Below, one piece after another: positions 61,301 to 64,000 of a stretch of 64,000 bases of DNA. Position numbers and translations under genes: made by a program. The notes beneath the pieces were generated by a model. That model was not told where the DNA came from, made no database searches, and saw only the letters and a program-made list of their open reading frames with translations. Every line of letters begins with the position of its first letter. The first letter of the stretch is position 1. Source of the DNA: Chaenocephalus aceratus (lineage: Eukaryota > Chordata > Actinopteri > Perciformes > Channichthyidae); contig CM043800.1 of NCBI GenBank assembly GCA_023974075.1, forward strand, positions 13,012,288-13,076,287, written 5' to 3'.

Positions 61301-62350
61301 GATCTCTATCGATCGGCAACCTTGGGCACACAGAGGAGGTCCGGCATTTGTCACGTCGAAGCTGAACCCAATAGCTGATCCACGCTGCTCTCTGATGAAT
61401 AGGCCCTGTTCACTAAGTTTGTTTAATTGATGACGTGTTCCCTTTCAGGTGGACCACCACTATGTTCAACGCATGCATTGATTTTCCAAAACACCCCCTC
61501 CTTTATACAGACTTGTTTTTCCCGCTTTCTTTAAACACCCAACCCACCTCGACTAGACCTCTGCGACATGGCAAGAGGAGTGTCCTTCAACCGGTTTCTG
61601 TCCAGCCAGTAAGACTTCCAGAGATGGATATACAGTGCTCCTTTGTTAGTGTAGAGGCCTACTTAGGCGTATCAACTTAAAAGTATTATGAGAAGTGAGT
61701 AAAAGTCAAGTCTACGTTCACATTCCTCAAAGAGATGGAGCAGTTGAACTAAAATACACACATTTCTAAAAACATATTTTATACTCAGATGTAAATTGAT
61801 GTTAAAAGCTGTCACAGTACTAATGCCTATTAGTACAGTGGTTTTTCTGATCGAAATGAATAGCGATAGTTTTCCCCTAACATTCGGGATAGTTCTCACT
61901 CTCTGTGGTGAGTGGTGTTACATTCAGGTCATAATAACCACTGACTACTGTTGGATACAAGCAGTAGAGTACATTTAAAATATTTGTTGCTGAACCAGTA
62001 ACCCCCTAGTTTGGTGAGCAATACCGAACTGTTCATCCCTCTCCGCAGCAAACTGTTAATGTTTCGAATTGCTCACCGGGGTATAATGCACCACACTTCA
62101 GCAAGTCTCAACAATCCATACAGGAACAAATTTGATTTTTTTTTTTTACCACATAATCCTATTCCAGGGGATCTGGAGTGCGTAACTTTGTCATCTTGAG
62201 AGCCTGCATGAAAACTAACACTTGCCGGAGCAGCCAAGCAACCAGTCAAGCGCTAGGTAGGCAGCTCTTGGTCTTCAAAGGGAAATTCCAGCCTAATGGG
62301 GTTTCAGAGTTTCCAGTGTATCCCTAGAACACGATTACCTGAGGAGTGTT
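58334..62350. other. Long non-coding stretch
   Basis: No exon is recognised. A two-unit ccctaa run at about 60420-60432 is too short to matter. The part 60780-61420 is non-repetitive and may include conserved non-coding DNA; the 153-codon minus frame over 60893-61354 has no domain. Confidence 0.4.
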
Positions 62351-62352
62351 AG

Positions 62353-62452
62353 CACACACACACACACACACACGCACACACACACACACACACGCACGCA
62401 CACGCATGCACGCACGCACACACACACACACACACACACACGCACGCACGCA
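62353..62452. repeat. (CA)n/(CG)-interrupted microsatellite
   Basis: CA units mixed with cgcacg and cgcatg interruptions. Confidence 0.95.
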
Positions 62453-64000
62453 CATCTTTCACACTCTCTTAACTTTGGAGTTTGTACTTCAGGTGGATGC
62501 ACATGCTTTGGACAGTCAACAGTAAAGTGCGGGGGTAATGTGGAACGGGCATGACGTTCATTACAGGACTTTGATTTGAAACAAATATATAGGATAGCAA
62601 GGGAAGCACCCCGGCAAGCTATGGATTGACTCAAGAGCTGATGCATGGAAGTAAGAGAACAAGAAGAGCTGCACCAACAAAGGCGGAGGAATTGTGCAAA
62701 AAGGCATACTTTTGGATTTAAAGCACCTATCTCAGATCCCAGAGCCTTGAGAATGGGATTGGATTACTGTCGGTTAGATTTACTCCTGTGGCTCTTCGCC
62801 ACTACATCATCGTAGGGCCCCCTGCCTCCGGATCAATGGGGATATTTACTGCGCCTGTTTCAGGGAGACTTTCACAGTAGGCAGGGCATTAAACAAACAG
62901 CCGACAGCCCCGTCCCAATGATGGCCTGTCTGTTCACACTGTGCCATGCCCAAATGTCACACATATTCACTTCAAACAGGTAGCACAAACACGAGTGAAG
63001 TGCAGATAAAACAAAAATAAAATAAACAAAGCCAGGCAATTTGCTCGGTGTGCTGAACAAAGAGGAACACATTTCAAGATAACAACATATATCCGAGAGA
63101 GACGGAAAGGCATGTTATGTTAACTTTTTAGATAATTAGCCAGTAACACTCTAAAAGTATTCTTGTTAAAATTCTCTTAAATTGACACACCTCAAATAAT
63201 TCCTTGTCTGCGTTCCCCTGCTTGCTCATAAACACTCTGTTTTGGACAGTAAAATGAAATTGCTCTTCACATGTTAGACATTCCGCTGTAATGTATTGCT
63301 TAATGGAAAAAGAAATGACATAATGGCAGAAAGAAATGCGGATAACATGCTGGGGTTTTGTTATGGAAATAACAATCAACAACGGAGCCATATTAATAAC
63401 CTCAAGTAACCCTACGTTGAGCTGGGAACGTATCCTGATTCCATTCATTTAGGGTAAAGCAGCCCTTTGTACTGAGCACTTATACGAAGCTGCAGCAATT
63501 GTGTATTCAATTATATTATATGTTCGAGAATAATCAGCAGTAAAATGTCAAACAACAGACTTTACATGCATATATATTTGCCGTCTGCAAAATAATTTGC
63601 TAAATGTGAACACATGAGTCCAAGAATGAGTGGAATGTATTTTGCCTCTTCCCAAATACGAGCAAAGTAAATGCCTTCATAGAGAAAAACAGTCAGTATG
63701 AAATTTCTTCATTACTTGACAATTCCACTGACTAAGCCCGCGCTATCAGCTGACAGTGCAATGTCAAACAATGGGCTTACAAACGGCAGAAAGCATTACC
63801 GCATCAGCCCCGGAGAGCTCCCCAGGGCAGACTTAACTCCCGTTCGTCAACATGAAAAGTAATATGTGTGTAGAAGTCGAGAGAAAAATAACACAAAAAT
63901 AAACACTTATGGCTCAGCGGTTGAGAGCTGATGTAAGCTGGACTTTGATGGACCTATCATCGCTGTAGTGGATAATGTTCCTGTTGGCCCACTGGCTTGA
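62453..64000. other. Non-coding stretch to the window edge
   Basis: Nothing recognisable; AT-rich, non-repetitive, with short frames only. Confidence 0.45.

Noticed and set aside
60893..61354. 153-codon minus-strand frame with hydrophobic segments
   Set aside because: No recognised family and no supporting exon structure; a frame of this length occurs by chance in 64 kb.

Overview
The window looks like a transposon-rich, gene-poor piece of a ray-finned (teleost) fish nuclear genome. The evidence is the mix of mobile elements: a DIRS-type tyrosine-recombinase retrotransposon, a young Ty3/gypsy element, several hAT, piggyBac-like, Harbinger-like and Kolobok-like DNA elements, an L2-like LINE remnant with a (TGTAA)n tail, a tRNA-headed SINE with the motif gttgtgtccttgggc, and many (CA)n tracts. 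I recognise no host protein-coding gene, rRNA or tRNA gene. Every coding stretch I can name belongs to a mobile element, and all of them are broken.

Layout. Positions 1-8900 are one copy of a long direct repeat whose other copy is 31060-40785; the two are nearly identical apart from a few substitutions, a SINE-tail difference, a 22-bp indel and an 842-bp indel. Copy 1 ends exactly at a 100-base run of N (8901-9000), so a real tandem duplication of about 31.8 kb or a false (haplotype) duplication in the assembly are both possible. From 9001 to 20650 lie a piggyBac-like element with a hAT-like element inside it, a microsatellite, single-copy DNA with a CpG-rich stretch at 15240-15660, an internally deleted hAT and a teleost dispersed repeat carrying a 33-bp minisatellite. 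From 20652 to 31394 runs a minus-strand DIRS element, with inverted terminal repeats, an internal complementary region, a gag-like region and a frameshifted tyrosine recombinase, but no recognisable reverse transcriptase. It is interrupted by a 4.6-kb plus-strand Ty3/gypsy element (22302-26885, 209-bp LTRs differing at one base, 5-bp target duplication) and a 616-bp Harbinger-like element (28590-29205).

Repeat copy 2 follows, ending at 40785. From there to the end the window is mostly single-copy, AT-rich non-coding DNA, parts of which read like conserved non-coding elements of a gene desert or large intron. It is punctuated by a (TCAA)n-headed dispersed repeat with a 14-bp minisatellite, a hAT with a remnant BED finger (46982-47790), (CT)n and (CA)n tracts with telomere-like repeats, a 1.4-kb hAT (55974-57381) split by a second piggyBac-like element, and an LTR-like fragment.

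The genes do not form a host pathway; the interest lies in the nesting order (DIRS first, gypsy and Harbinger-like later), the young but inactive gypsy copy, and the duplication. The Kolobok-like element is whole in copy 2 and cut in copy 1, which shows the 842-bp difference is a deletion from copy 1.
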